From Streptacidiphilus sp. P02-A3a (lineage in GTDB: Bacteria > Actinomycetota > Actinomycetes > Streptomycetales > Streptomycetaceae): a stretch of DNA of 64,000 nucleotides. Made by a program: the position numbers and the translations under genes. The stretch lies in NCBI RefSeq assembly GCF_014084105.1, contig NZ_CP048289.1, positions 3,357,922 to 3,421,921 of the forward strand. Direction: 5' to 3'. Under the pieces are notes generated by a model. The model was not told the origin of the DNA. It did no database searches and saw only the letters and a program-made list of their open reading frames with translations. Shown here piece by piece: positions 57,638-64,000 of this stretch; the first letter of the stretch is position 1; each line of letters opens with the position of its first letter.

Positions 57638-59080
57638 TCAGTGGACGGCCGCGGCCGCGGCGGCGCGGAGTCCGGCCGGATCGCGGAGCAGCTTGCCGGT
57701 GGCGGTGCGTGGCAGCGCGGGCAGGAAGGACAACGAGCGCGGCCGCTTGTAGCCCGCCAGCTGCCCGGCGACCAGGTCGTGCACGGCCTCGGGGCCGGCG
57801 CCCGGCTCGGTGGCCAGGAACGCCTCGATGGTGCCCTCGGTGAAGACCACCACGGCCTCGCGGACCACCGGCAGCGCGGCCAGGGTCTGCTCGACCTCGG
57901 TGAGGTCCACCTTGAGCCCGCCGATCGACACCTGCGAGTCGCGGCGGCCGAGCACGGTGGCCCGCCCGTTGGCCGGGTCCAGCCGTCCGGCGTCCCTGGT
58001 GTGCAGCCAGCCGTCGGACCAGCGGGTCGGGTCGGTGAGGCCGAGGTAGGGCGAACCGGCGGTCCGGATGTGCAGTTCGCCGTCCGCCTCGCGCAGTCGC
58101 ATCCCGTGCACCGGCTCCACCGAGGGATGGTGACGGCCGGTCAGATCGGTGGCGATGACCCCGACCTCGGTCATCCCGTACATGGTGCCCAGCGGCACCC
58201 GGTAGCGCCGGGTGAAGGCCCCGGGCACCTCCGGGTGGACCAGCTCGCCGGCCACCACCATCCGCCGCAACTGCGTCAGCGGTGGCGGGGACTGGACCCC
58301 GGCCAGCAGTTCCGCGTGGAACGGCACACCGATCACCGTGGTCGGCTCCGGAGCGGCGGCCACGGCCGCCAGGATCCCGGCCGCGGTCATCCGCTCCGGC
58401 ACGGTCAACGGAACCCGCGCGTGCAGGCTGTTGAGCAGCCCGCCGACGAGTCCCAGCACATGCACCATGGAGGCGAGCAGCACCACCCGCTCGCCGGGCC
58501 CGGGGAAGTCCGGAAGCCTGCGGTAGCAGTCGAGTTCGCGCAGCAGGTCGGCCGCGGTGCGGGCGATCACCTTGGACGGGCCGGTCGAGCCGGAGCTGAG
58601 CTGCACCACGGCGTGCCCGGTCCGGGCCGGGCGTCCGCCGGGCTGCGGCTCGACCACCGGCTCCACCTCGGCGAAGCCGCGAAGCCCGCCCGACGGGTAG
58701 CGGTCCGCCCGGACCAGTACCTGTGGTTCCAGGCGCAGCAGCGCCGCCCGGACCTCGTGCTCGGTGAGGCGGTAGTCGAGCAGCATCACCTGCGCGCCCT
58801 GCTGCCAGCCCGCCAACAGGTTGACCACATAGGCCAACGAGGGCGGGAGTCGCAGCGCCAGCGTGCCGCCGGGGGCCAGGCCGGCGGCGGCGAGCCGGGC
58901 GCGCTGCTCGGACACCAGGGCACGCAGGGTGCCGCGATGAGTCATGGCCCCGAACTGGACGCACGCCTCCTGCTCCTGGCCTGCCAGCAGGAAGAGCTCG
59001 ACCCAGTTCTGCGGTACGTCCGCAGGCGGGGCAGAGGGGAAACCGGTCAACGCCACTCCACGCATCAGGGAGGAAATCAT
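57638..59080 (-). CDS. AMP-dependent acyl/aryl ligase B
   Basis: About 480-residue ANL ligase, first gene of the leftward operon. P-loop VVQLSSGSTGPSKVIART, GTMYGMTEVGVIATD, hinge TRDAGRLDPANGRATVLGRRDSQVSIGGLKVDLTEVEQTL and catalytic Lys in PRTATGKLLRDP. The overall form is that of stand-alone ligases loading a free carrier protein, and two carrier-protein genes follow it directly. Candidate substrates are an aryl acid or fatty acid. The start is uncertain: ATG 59080 and ATG 59065 both keep the full N-terminal domain. Confidence 0.9.
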   Translation of the reverse strand: MISSLMRGVALTGFPSAPPADVPQNWVELFLLAGQEQEACVQFGAMTHRGTLRALVSEQRARLAAAGLAPGGTLALRLPPSLAYVVNLLAGWQQGAQVMLLDYRLTEHEVRAALLRLEPQVLVRADRYPSGGLRGFAEVEPVVEPQPGGRPARTGHAVVQLSSGSTGPSKVIARTAADLLRELDCYRRLPDFPGPGERVVLLASMVHVLGLVGGLLNSLHARVPLTVPERMTAAGILAAVAAAPEPTTVIGVPFHAELLAGVQSPPPLTQLRRMVVAGELVHPEVPGAFTRRYRVPLGTMYGMTEVGVIATDLTGRHHPSVEPVHGMRLREADGELHIRTAGSPYLGLTDPTRWSDGWLHTRDAGRLDPANGRATVLGRRDSQVSIGGLKVDLTEVEQTLAALPVVREAVVVFTEGTIEAFLATEPGAGPEAVHDLVAGQLAGYKRPRSLSFLPALPRTATGKLLRDPAGLRAAAAAAVH

Positions 59081-59092
59081 GGCCGTCGGTTC

Positions 59093-59175
59093 GAATTGAA
59101 TGCGGTCAATTCCGCATGCAGACCCTGGCACAGACGAATCGTCAAATCAAGGTCTATACCAATGTGGTCGATACC
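59093..59175. promoter_or_regulatory. Repeats in the divergent promoter of the biosynthetic cluster
   Basis: Between ligase B and the hydroxymandelate-oxidase gene: a dyad gaattg-n8-caattc (59093-59112), an overlapping dyad tgcgg-n6-ccgca (59101-59116), and a direct repeat ggtctatacc / ggtcgatacc (59151-59160 and 59166-59175), period 15 bases. Likely sites for a pathway regulator. No regulator gene is visible in the cluster. Confidence 0.55.
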
Positions 59176-59233
59176 TTCTACGCTGCCAAACCAGGACTGG
59201 CCCGAGCGCGGCCGTCCGCGAAGGAGTGTGTCC

Positions 59234-60319
59234 GTGGGTCCGCTCTCCCTGGCCGAGGTGGAACGCGAAGCCCGGATCCGGCTTCCGCCGGAATCCTGGG
59301 ACTTCATCCAGGGCGGGAGCGGGGCCGAGCGCACGCTGGCGGCCAACCTCGCCCAGTTCGACGGGTACACGCTGCGCCCGCGGGTGCTGGTCGACGTCTC
59401 CGACTGCGATCCCTCGCTCGAACTGCTGGGCGACCGGTGGTCCGCGCCGCTCGGCATCGCACCCATGGCGTACCATCAGCTGGCCCATCCCGAGGGGGAG
59501 CTGGCCACCGCCCGGGCCGCCGGGCGGGCGGGATTGCCGCTGGTGGCGGGCATCTTCGCGAGTCGGACGCTGGAGCAGATCGCCGCGGCGGCCACTGGTC
59601 CGCTCTGGCTTCAGCTGTACTGGCTGCGGCGGCGCGAGGCGCTGGCGGCGCTGGTCGAGCGGGCCGAGGCGGCCGGGTACCGGGCGCTGGTGCTGACCGT
59701 CGACGCGCCCCGGGTGGGTCGGCGGCTGCGGGACGCCCGGAACGGCTTCACCGTCCCCGAGGGGGTGCGCGCGGTCAACCTGGACCCGTCGCTGATGGCC
59801 GCCAGCCACCGCCGGACCGAGGGTGCCTCCGGCATCGAGGTGCACGCGCGCGAGCAGTTCGATCCCGCGCTGACCTGGGCGGATCTGTCCTGGCTGCGGG
59901 AACGCAGCAGCCTGCCGCTGGTGCTCAAGGGCATCCTCACCGCCGAGGACGCCAGGCGGGCGGTCGACCACGGAGCGGCGGCGGTGGTGGTGTCCAACCA
60001 CGGCGGGCGCCAGCTCGACGGCGCGCCGCCGACCCTGGCGGTGCTGCCGGAGGTGGTCGACGCCGTCCCGGCGGAGGTTCCGGTGCTGGTGGACGGCGGT
60101 TTCCGGCAGGGGACCGACATCGCCGTGGCGCTGGCGCTGGGCGCGCGGGCGGTGCTGATCGGCCGCCCGGTGCTCTGGGGTCTGGCCCGCGCCGGGGAGG
60201 CCGGGGTGGACCACGTGCTGGCCCTGTTGCGGGCCGAATTGGACGATGCCATGGCGTTGTTGGGGCGTCCCCGATTGCGTGATTTCGATCGCGGCGCGGT
60301 CGGCCGCGGGTGTGAGTGA
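59234..60319 (+). CDS. hmo: Hydroxymandelate oxidase (FMN-dependent alpha-hydroxy-acid oxidase)
   Basis: 361-residue FMN enzyme oxidising (4-hydroxy)mandelate to (4-hydroxy)benzoylformate. Follows the glycopeptide Hmo pattern: SLAEVEREARIRLPPESWDFIQGGSGAERTLAAN, PLGIAPMAYHQLAHPEGELATARAAG, LQLYWLRRR with Tyr129, VDAPRVGRRLRDARNGF, catalytic Lys232 (VLKGIL) and VVSNHGGRQLDG with base His256 and Arg259, then VLVDGGFRQGTDIAVALALGARAVLIGRPVLWGLA for FMN phosphate. GTG at 59234 has AAGGAG seven bases upstream. It is transcribed away from the HmaS operon and supplies the second step of the proposed aryl-starter route. Confidence 0.92.
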   Translation: MGPLSLAEVEREARIRLPPESWDFIQGGSGAERTLAANLAQFDGYTLRPRVLVDVSDCDPSLELLGDRWSAPLGIAPMAYHQLAHPEGELATARAAGRAGLPLVAGIFASRTLEQIAAAATGPLWLQLYWLRRREALAALVERAEAAGYRALVLTVDAPRVGRRLRDARNGFTVPEGVRAVNLDPSLMAASHRRTEGASGIEVHAREQFDPALTWADLSWLRERSSLPLVLKGILTAEDARRAVDHGAAAVVVSNHGGRQLDGAPPTLAVLPEVVDAVPAEVPVLVDGGFRQGTDIAVALALGARAVLIGRPVLWGLARAGEAGVDHVLALLRAELDDAMALLGRPRLRDFDRGAVGRGCE

Positions 60320-60358
60320 TTGTGAACGTTCAACGGACATCCAGAAAAGGACATGTAT

Positions 60359-61132
60359 ATGTCAAAGCAGTCGGCTTCATTTCCGGGATGGGACTGGGAC
60401 GACCCTGATCGGCTCGCCGGACAACTCGACGACTTCAGCGCGCAAGTAGCCGTCTGCGAGAAACTCGAACCCGTCGGGGCGCTGCCGCACAGTCGCCAGG
60501 ACTTCCAGGAACTCGGCCTCACCGGCATTGAGTTCGCGGCCTTCAGGACCGCGCACCCGGAAGGGCTGGGCACCGACCTGACCCCCCTGCGCAGCCCCGA
60601 GCTCAGCAGCGAGCCGGGCACCCTCTACCGGGTGGACGGCGAGCGCAGCTTCACCCAGCTCGACATCGGCCGGCCGCTGCCGTTCGCGGACGCCAGCGTC
60701 GACTGGGTCTACGCCGAACACCTCATCGAGCACGTCACCATGCCCGTCGCCGTCGGCTGGCTGACCGAGGCCCGCCGGGTGCTGCGGCCCGGTGGCGTGC
60801 TCCGGCTGACCACCCCCGACCTGGCCCGCTACCTGCACGGCTACGCGGCCGACGACGGCTTCCTGGCCCGCCACCGGCGGCGGCTGAGCATGCTCGGCTT
60901 CGGGCCGCCGATGCCGCAGCGCAAGGCCTTCCTGGTCAACCAGATCTTCCGCTACTACGGCCACCAGTGGATCTACGACCTGGACGAGCTGCGGCACGTC
61001 CTGGTCCGCGCCGGGTTCGCCGCCGAGGACGTCCGCCACTGCGCCTACCGCACCGGCGTCCGCGCCGACGTGGCCGACCTCGACACGCCGTTCCGCACCG
61101 ACGAGACGGTCTACGTCGAGGCCGACCGCTGA
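60359..61132 (+). CDS. SAM-dependent methyltransferase
   Basis: 257-residue class I methyltransferase of the Methyltransf_11 type. Seen: QLDIGRPLPFADASVDWVYAEHLIEHVTMPVAVGWLTEARRVLRPGGVLRLTTPDLARYLHGYA, followed by a substrate part (NQIFRYYGHQWIYDLDELRHVLVRAGFAAEDVRHC). Its motif I is degenerate at the front (the protein begins with a ~90-residue helical part), so cofactor use is likely but not certain. ATG at 60359 with AAAAGG eight bases upstream. Same transcript as hmo (gap 39 bases), so probably tailors the cluster product. A perfect terminator follows. Confidence 0.85.
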   Translation: MSKQSASFPGWDWDDPDRLAGQLDDFSAQVAVCEKLEPVGALPHSRQDFQELGLTGIEFAAFRTAHPEGLGTDLTPLRSPELSSEPGTLYRVDGERSFTQLDIGRPLPFADASVDWVYAEHLIEHVTMPVAVGWLTEARRVLRPGGVLRLTTPDLARYLHGYAADDGFLARHRRRLSMLGFGPPMPQRKAFLVNQIFRYYGHQWIYDLDELRHVLVRAGFAAEDVRHCAYRTGVRADVADLDTPFRTDETVYVEADR

Positions 61133-61165
61133 CCGGCGCCCCACTCGGGGGCCGACAGCACACGC

Positions 61166-61197
61166 GGAGAGCCGGGGCCGACTGGCCCCGGCTCTCC
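61166..61197. terminator. Perfect 14-bp hairpin between methyltransferase and ABC permease
   Basis: Arms ggagagccggggcc / ggccccggctctcc with a 4-base loop gact. It can terminate both the hmo-methyltransferase transcript and the leftward transporter transcript. Confidence 0.85.
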
Positions 61198-61229
61198 TTG
61201 GTGCGGTACCCGCGGTCGGTGCGGGGCGC

Positions 61230-61994
61230 TCAGCGCACCCGGTCCGCGAACAGCCGGGCCGACCAGCCGACCGCGACCACGGTCAGCACCACCACGATGG
61301 CCAGGCTCTCCCACACGGCGGGCGCGCCGCCGTTGCCGGAGAACAGCGCCCGCATGCCCTGTACGGCCCAGTAGAAGGGGTTCCAGCGGGCGATCGAGCG
61401 CAGCCAGGTCGGGGCCAGCGCCAGTGGCAGCAGCACCCCGGAGAGCAGCGCGATCGGCTGCGCCACGGTGTTCACCACCGGTGCCAGCGCCGCGTCGTTG
61501 GGCACCAGCAGGGCGATGCCGTAGGAGACGGACGAGGTCATCAGCGCTAGCAGGGCCATCAGCAGGTAGGCCAGCAGCAGGTTCAGCGGATTGACCCGCA
61601 GCCCGAACGGCAGCGCCAGCAGGGTGATGATCACGGCCTGTAGCAGCAGCGCCACCACCTCGCGCAGTGCCCGGCCGAGCAGCAGCGCCAGCCGGCTCAC
61701 CGGGGTCACCCGGGCCCGCTCGATGATCCCCGCCCGCAACTCGCCGAGCAGGCTGAAACCGGTGAACAGTCCGCCGAAGATCACCAGCACGGCCAACAGG
61801 CCCGGTACGTAGATCTGGTACGTCTCGGCGTAGGTCTTCGCGCCCATCGGGGCCAGCGCCGACTTCAGCAGCGGTGCGAAGAGCAGCAGGTAGAAGATGG
61901 GCTGGATGACCCCGACGGCGATCCACACCGGGGTACGGGCCATCAGCAGCAGCTGTCGCTGGAAGACCAGCCAGGTGTCGCGGGCGAGCTTCAT
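61230..61994 (-). CDS. ABC-2 type permease (DrrB-like)
   Basis: 254-residue ABC-2 membrane subunit with about six hydrophobic helices (WIAVGVIQPIFYLLLFAPLL; VPGLLAVLVIFGGLFTGFSLL; ALLLQAVIITLLALPFGL; LLLAYLLMALLALMTSSVSYGIALLV; VVNTVAQPIALLSGVLLPLAL; SLAIVVVLTVVAVGWSARL) and the family loop RAGIIERARVTPVSRLALLLGRALRE. With the ATPase encoded upstream it would export the cluster's product, as DrrAB does for anthracyclines. ATG at 61994; 134 bases separate it from the ATPase gene. Confidence 0.9.
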   Translation of the reverse strand: MKLARDTWLVFQRQLLLMARTPVWIAVGVIQPIFYLLLFAPLLKSALAPMGAKTYAETYQIYVPGLLAVLVIFGGLFTGFSLLGELRAGIIERARVTPVSRLALLLGRALREVVALLLQAVIITLLALPFGLRVNPLNLLLAYLLMALLALMTSSVSYGIALLVPNDAALAPVVNTVAQPIALLSGVLLPLALAPTWLRSIARWNPFYWAVQGMRALFSGNGGAPAVWESLAIVVVLTVVAVGWSARLFADRVR

Positions 61995-62128
61995 CGGTGC
62001 CTCGACTCGGTTCGGTCGGAGTGTCGGAGTGTCGGAGTTCCGGACACGCTTGATGACGACACGTCAAAGTAGGGCGCGTCCAGCGGAGTTGCGCGGTGCG
62101 GGGCCGGTTCGACGGCCCCGCACCGGGG

Positions 62129-63109
62129 TCAGGACTGCTGGAGCGAACGGCCGGTACGGGCCAGGAAGACGTCGTCCAGGCTGGGCCGTTGCAGCTGCAC
62201 GGTGGTCGGCACCGCACCGCAGCCCTCCAGCGTGCGCAGCACCTGCGGGATGGCGGTCGGGCCGCTCTCCACGTACAGCCGCAGGCTGCCGTCCTCCTGC
62301 TGCTCCAGCCGGTGCAGGTACGGCGCGTCACGCAGCACCTTGGCGGCCTGCTCGCCGATGTCCGCGCTGTTGCCGGTGCTGTCGGCCTCCAGGCCGACCA
62401 GCAGCACGTCACCGGCGATCTCCTGCTTGAGGCCGTCCGGGGTGCCCTCGGCGACGATCTCGCCGTGGTCGATGATGCCGATGCGGTCGCACAGCGCGTC
62501 CGCCTCGTCCAGGTAGTGGGTGGTGACGAAGACGGTCATGCCCTCGGCGCGGAGGCGGCGCACCTCCTCCCACACCCGGGTACGGCTGGGCGGGTCGAGC
62601 CCCACCGTGGGCTCGTCCAGGAACAGCACCTTGGGGCTGTGGATCACGCCCAGGGCGATGTCCACCCGGCGGCGTTGGCCGCCGGAGTAGGTGGCGCAGT
62701 GGCGGTCGGCGTACTCGGACAGGTCGAAGGCGGTCAGCGCGGCCTCGGCATGGCGTTGGGCGTCGGCCTTGCTGATGCCGAACAGCCGCGCCTGGTGCAC
62801 GAGTTCCTCGCGTCCGCTGACGCCGTCGGTGGTGCCGCCGCCCTGGGCGACGTAGCCGATCCGGCGGCGGACCCCGGCGGGGTCGGTGCGCAGGTCGGCC
62901 CCGGCGATCCGGGCCTCGCCGCCGTCCGGGCGGATCAGCGTGGCCAGCATGCGCAGGGTGGTGGTCTTCCCGGCGCCGTTCGGGCCGAGGAAACCGAAGA
63001 TCTCCCCAGCGGGGACGGACAGGTCGATGCCGCGTACGGCGTCAACGGTGGTGGTCTCGCGGCGGTTCCGGGACTGGAAGGATTTGCGCAGTCCCACGGT
63101 CTCGATCAA
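62129..63109 (-). CDS. ABC transporter ATPase (DrrA-like)
   Basis: About 326-residue ATPase. Seen: IETVGLRKSFQSRN, Walker A GPNGAGKTTTLRML, YVAQGGGTTDGVSGREEL, signature YSGGQRRRVDIAL, Walker B VLFLDEPTVGLDPPSRT, switch His in VTTHYLDEADALCDRIGIIDHGEIVAEGTP, and the ~90-residue C-terminal domain of the DrrA/daunorubicin-resistance subfamily. TTG at 63109 is preferred (GGGAG six bases upstream, giving MIETVGLRKSF); GTG at 63148 adds 13 residues. Likely efflux and self-resistance partner of the permease. Confidence 0.93.
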   Translation of the reverse strand: MIETVGLRKSFQSRNRRETTTVDAVRGIDLSVPAGEIFGFLGPNGAGKTTTLRMLATLIRPDGGEARIAGADLRTDPAGVRRRIGYVAQGGGTTDGVSGREELVHQARLFGISKADAQRHAEAALTAFDLSEYADRHCATYSGGQRRRVDIALGVIHSPKVLFLDEPTVGLDPPSRTRVWEEVRRLRAEGMTVFVTTHYLDEADALCDRIGIIDHGEIVAEGTPDGLKQEIAGDVLLVGLEADSTGNSADIGEQAAKVLRDAPYLHRLEQQEDGSLRLYVESGPTAIPQVLRTLEGCGAVPTTVQLQRPSLDDVFLARTGRSLQQS

Positions 63110-63258
63110 CCAGGGCTCCCGATAAGGGGGGTGGGGCGCCAGTGGCACCAGGGAAAAGTGGTGCTGAGGGCAACCCTAGGGTCTTCGACGGGGTGGAAAC
63201 AATGGCCTAGACCAATAGATTTGCCGGTCAGCGGGGTCCACGCATGATCCACGCGCGG

Positions 63259-64000
63259 TCAGCGCGGGGACCTCGGCAGTGCCTCAAGCCGGTCCGCGGC
63301 CGTGTGCGCCCCGCCACCGGAACGCAGTCCGGCGCCCACGCGGGCGGCGGCGGCCCGGTACGCGGGGTCGTCCAGCACCGAGCGTACCGCTGCCGCGAGC
63401 CGCTCCGGGGCGACTCGGGCGAACGGCACCCGCAGTCCTGCCCCGGCCGCCTCGACCTGGGCGGCCACGAACGGCTGGTCGTGCCGGATCGGCGCGGTGA
63501 CCAGGGGGATCCCGTGACTGAGCGCCTCGCCCACGGTGTTCATCCCGCCGTGGCAGACCACCGCGTCCAACTCGCCGCGCCGCATCAGCTCCAGCACCGG
63601 CGCCCGGTCCACCACCAGCGCGCCCGGCGGCAGCCGGGACGGCTCCGGCAGCGACTCGGGCGGCGCGGCGACCACCGCCTGCACCTCGTCGCCGAGCAGT
63701 GCCAACGCCCGCACCGCCCGCGCGTGGAAGTCCGCGCTGACGTCGGCGGCCAGGGTGCCCATGGTCAGCAGCACCCGTCGGCGGCCCGGGAGCAGCCGCT
63801 CCCAGGGGAACGACGGATCCGCCGGACGCTCCGTCAGTACCGGTCCGACCAGCGAGAAGTGCGCGGGGAAGGGCTCGGCCCCGGTGAGCGCGGGGCCGGT
63901 GAGCGCGAGTACCAGCTCCGGCGAGAAGCGCGGATCGGTGTACTCCCGCGGTGGCAGCCCGGCGCGCTGCCACAACGCGGTGAGCTGGTCGGTCATCCAG
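63259..64000 (-). CDS. Macrolide-type (GT1/MGT) glycosyltransferase, 5' end outside window
   Basis: C-terminal ~247 residues of a GT-B glycosyltransferase. Seen: LLTMGTLAADVSADFHARAVRALALLGDEVQAVVAA, ALVVDRAPVLELMRRGELDAVVCHGGMNTVGEALSHGIPLVTAPIRHDQPFVAAQVEAAGAG, the nucleotide-sugar-binding H-G-G-x-x-T-x-x-E block, and the closing VRSVLDDPAYRAAAARVGAGLRSGGG. The acceptor-binding N-terminal half lies beyond base 64000, so the internal Met near the edge is not the start. It could glycosylate the cluster product, or inactivate it for self-resistance as macrolide MGT enzymes do. Confidence 0.9.
   Translation of the reverse strand, partial: WMTDQLTALWQRAGLPPREYTDPRFSPELVLALTGPALTGAEPFPAHFSLVGPVLTERPADPSFPWERLLPGRRRVLLTMGTLAADVSADFHARAVRALALLGDEVQAVVAAPPESLPEPSRLPPGALVVDRAPVLELMRRGELDAVVCHGGMNTVGEALSHGIPLVTAPIRHDQPFVAAQVEAAGAGLRVPFARVAPERLAAAVRSVLDDPAYRAAAARVGAGLRSGGGAHTAADRLEALPRSPR

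Noticed and set aside
57554..59233. Rightward frame running into hmo from opposite ACP1 and ligase B
   Set aside because: Only the part from the GTG at 59234 is a real gene; the upstream part is antisense to ligase B and has no features.
47677..60319. 4-Hydroxyphenylglycine (glycopeptide-type) pathway
   Set aside because: HmaS and Hmo are present, but no aminotransferase or NRPS is seen and the E1 pair and PKS genes point elsewhere. Kept open only for genes beyond the right edge.

Overview
The window is very GC-rich actinobacterial DNA of Streptomyces/Streptacidiphilus/Kitasatospora type. Frequent GTG and TTG starts, 4-base stop/start overlaps, a two-domain geosmin synthase, a GH46 chitosanase, Tat/Sec-secreted hydrolases and many TetR/MarR regulators all point that way. 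No rRNA, tRNA, CRISPR array, insertion sequence or phage gene was seen. Genes are dense on both strands and many convergent pairs are separated by strong GC hairpins.

Region 1-25.9 kb is mixed, mostly chromosomal-type content. It holds a truncated lactate 2-monooxygenase, a degenerate polysaccharide deacetylase, a spermidine-synthase-like methyltransferase-fold protein, an O-methyltransferase, a nucleosidase, a TetR/F420-nitroreductase pair with a triple operator and an orphan DhaM. An acyl-CoA dehydrogenase sits behind a KstR-like palindrome, followed by a TetR/MFS pair, a soluble Ser/Thr kinase, a nitronate-monooxygenase/acyl-CoA-ligase operon, a chitosanase with a CsnR-like operator, VapBC, a two-component system, a GH47 mannosidase-like enzyme, ApbE, NDH-2, a HipA-like/DUF3037 pair, MarR and PurB.

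Region 26-33.5 kb is a terpene neighbourhood: an orphan class I terpene synthase, a SAM methyltransferase and geosmin synthase. Divergent from geosmin synthase is a large LAL-like ATPase that has lost the usual LuxR DNA-binding tail. From 33.5 to 47.6 kb there is a broken HAD phosphatase, a sulfatase, a Clp-N protein and a block rich in secreted proteins (two sedolisin-family S53 peptidases, a beta-propeller lipoprotein, a barrel/CBM protein), with phosphoglucomutase, DedA and an F420 oxidoreductase among them.

Region 47.6-64 kb is a biosynthetic gene cluster and the most interesting part. A leftward 12-gene operon encodes two AMP ligases, two carrier proteins, three ketosynthase-type proteins (one intact; one with Asn replacing a catalytic His; one small N-terminal-like protein), a hydroxymandelate synthase, a PhyH-type 2-oxoglutarate oxygenase, E1 alpha/beta subunits of a 2-oxoacid dehydrogenase, and a DUF3050 protein. 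Divergent from it are a hydroxymandelate oxidase and a methyltransferase; a DrrAB-like ABC exporter and a macrolide-type glycosyltransferase follow. Read together, HmaS, then HmO, then E1 alpha/beta would turn (4-hydroxy)phenylpyruvate into (4-hydroxy)mandelate, then (4-hydroxy)benzoylformate, then an activated (4-hydroxy)benzoyl unit. That would be an aryl starter for a small type II PKS, made without phenylalanine ammonia-lyase or chorismate lyase. This pathway is inferred. No phenylglycine aminotransferase or NRPS is visible, but the cluster runs off the right edge.
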